Source of the DNA: Candidatus Shapirobacteria bacterium
GTDB lineage: Bacteria > Patescibacteriota > Microgenomatia > UBA12405
NCBI GenBank assembly: GCA_028700625.1
Contig: JAQVSI010000007.1
Span: forward strand, 1-39,872
Length of the DNA stretch: 39,872 bases
Reading direction: 5' to 3'
Under the pieces are notes generated by a model. It was not told the DNA's origin, searched no databases, and saw only the letters and a list, made by a program, of their open reading frames with translations. Of this stretch, positions 39,484 through 39,872 are shown piece by piece; position 1 is the stretch's first letter; the number at the start of each line of letters is the position of its first letter. The position numbers and the translations under genes are program-made.

Positions 39484-39872
39484 CCCAGGTTCAACCACTA
39501 CCAAAATAGCTGTTTTCGAAAATAAAGATCTTGTTTTTGAACATAAAATCGACCATGCTCAAGATTTAGATTTTCAAGAAAAATTCAATAAACCAGGTAA
39601 TGTTTTAGATCAATTAAAACATCGTGCCAAAGATATTGAAGAAATATTAAAAGAAAAAAATATAACTCAACTCGACGCTGTGGTCGGACGAGGAGGAATG
39701 ATTCCTCCAGTTGTTTCTGGAACTTACCAAATAAATGAAAAGATGATTGATGATTTAACCAATCGTCCTTTAGCTAACCATGCTTCCAATTTAGGAGCTC
39801 CACTTGCCAAAAAAATTGCTAAAGATTTTGAAATTGAAGACAAAGCTTTTATTGTCGATCCAGTTACTACCG
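39464..39872 (+). CDS. buk: Butyrate kinase, 3'-truncated by window edge
   Basis: The first 136 residues of an acetokinase-family protein are visible. MKILIINPGSTTTKIAVFEN is the ASKHA phosphate-1 motif. DAVVGRGGMIPPVVSGTYQI and LANHASNLGAPLAKKIA, followed by AFIVDPVTT, match butyrate kinase rather than acetate kinase. The enzyme makes ATP from butyryl phosphate, or uses other short acyl phosphates, in fermentative metabolism. The start ATG lies within the last 20 bases of lgt. The rest is outside the window. Confidence 0.85.
   Translation, partial: MKILIINPGSTTTKIAVFENKDLVFEHKIDHAQDLDFQEKFNKPGNVLDQLKHRAKDIEEILKEKNITQLDAVVGRGGMIPPVVSGTYQINEKMIDDLTNRPLANHASNLGAPLAKKIAKDFEIEDKAFIVDPVTT

Noticed and set aside
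1-39872. UGA recoding as in Gracilibacteria/SR1
   Set aside because: All main genes are intact with UGA as stop, the lipase-like gene ends at a UGA, and tryptophan/glycine positions use ordinary codons.
1-39872. Insertion sequences, integrases or prophage genes
   Set aside because: No transposase, recombinase or phage structural protein is seen on either strand; the possible island at tRNA-Val has no integrase.

Overview
The window is about 40 kb of low-GC, very densely packed bacterial DNA. Many genes abut or overlap, and no stretch without a gene exceeds about 180 bases. Small reduced proteins, a DUF4012 protein, a rearranged division/cell-wall (dcw) cluster, a LemA/HtpX pair, a nucleoside diphosphate kinase with insertions, and an almost complete lack of Shine-Dalgarno sequences point to a member of the Candidate Phyla Radiation (Patescibacteria). 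A Microgenomates-like lineage is my best guess. UGA is read as stop, and no in-frame UGA recoding is needed. Marker phylogeny was not possible here.

Layout. (1) 1-3896: a DUF4012 protein cut by the window edge, recO, glycyl-tRNA synthetase and a secreted or membrane-anchored unknown. (2) 3897-20961: a long plus-strand cell-wall and division cluster. It holds rsmH, an FtsL-like protein, a penicillin-binding protein, a MurE-like ligase, an arginyl/leucyl-transferase-fold protein, an Mpl/MurC-like ligase, murA, mraY, an NlpC/P60 protein, a PLP enzyme, an ATP-grasp ligase, ftsW, murG, an FtsQ-like stub, ftsA, ftsZ and a second SEDS gene (rodA-like). A 52-codon LysW-like zinc-ribbon gene sits inside this cluster on the opposite strand (12878-13036), and it is easy to miss. 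(3) 21009-23134: rplU, rpmA, parB and lepB. (4) 23188-28367: tRNA-Val, a large secreted lipase/acyltransferase-like protein whose reading frame ends inside the tRNA, then two glycosyltransferases and an O-antigen-ligase-like protein, i.e. a surface polysaccharide patch. (5) 28364-31014: an Ig-like surface protein, tRNA-Thr, tRNA-Gly, a LysM protein, an ArsR-type regulator and ndk. (6) 31118-33318: a CarD-like regulator, then two tandem promoter-ORF-terminator cassettes with near-identical flanks but unrelated-looking ORFs, then tRNA-Asp. (7) 33492-39872: lemA, htpX, dnaE, rplS, tRNA-Lys, lgt and the start of a butyrate kinase.

How the genes work together. The cluster supplies lipid-linked peptidoglycan precursors (MurA, MurE-like, Mpl-like, MraY, MurG), polymerises and cross-links them (two SEDS proteins, one class B PBP) and drives division (FtsA, FtsZ, FtsL/FtsQ-like). 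Several enzymes lack textbook residues: MurA has Asp for the catalytic Cys, MraY lacks the HHH motif, the MurE-like ligase lacks domain 1, and Lgt lacks its conserved His. Together with an embedded transferase, ATP-grasp, PLP enzyme and LysW-like carrier, this suggests a non-standard wall-peptide chemistry.

Regulation. Many -10 boxes (TATAAT) lie 6-12 bases before the start codon, so many first genes are probably translated from leaderless or near-leaderless mRNAs.

Best candidates for something undescribed: the LysW-like/PLP/ATP-grasp/transferase set inside the wall cluster, and the conserved-flank, variable-ORF cassettes at 31659-33239.
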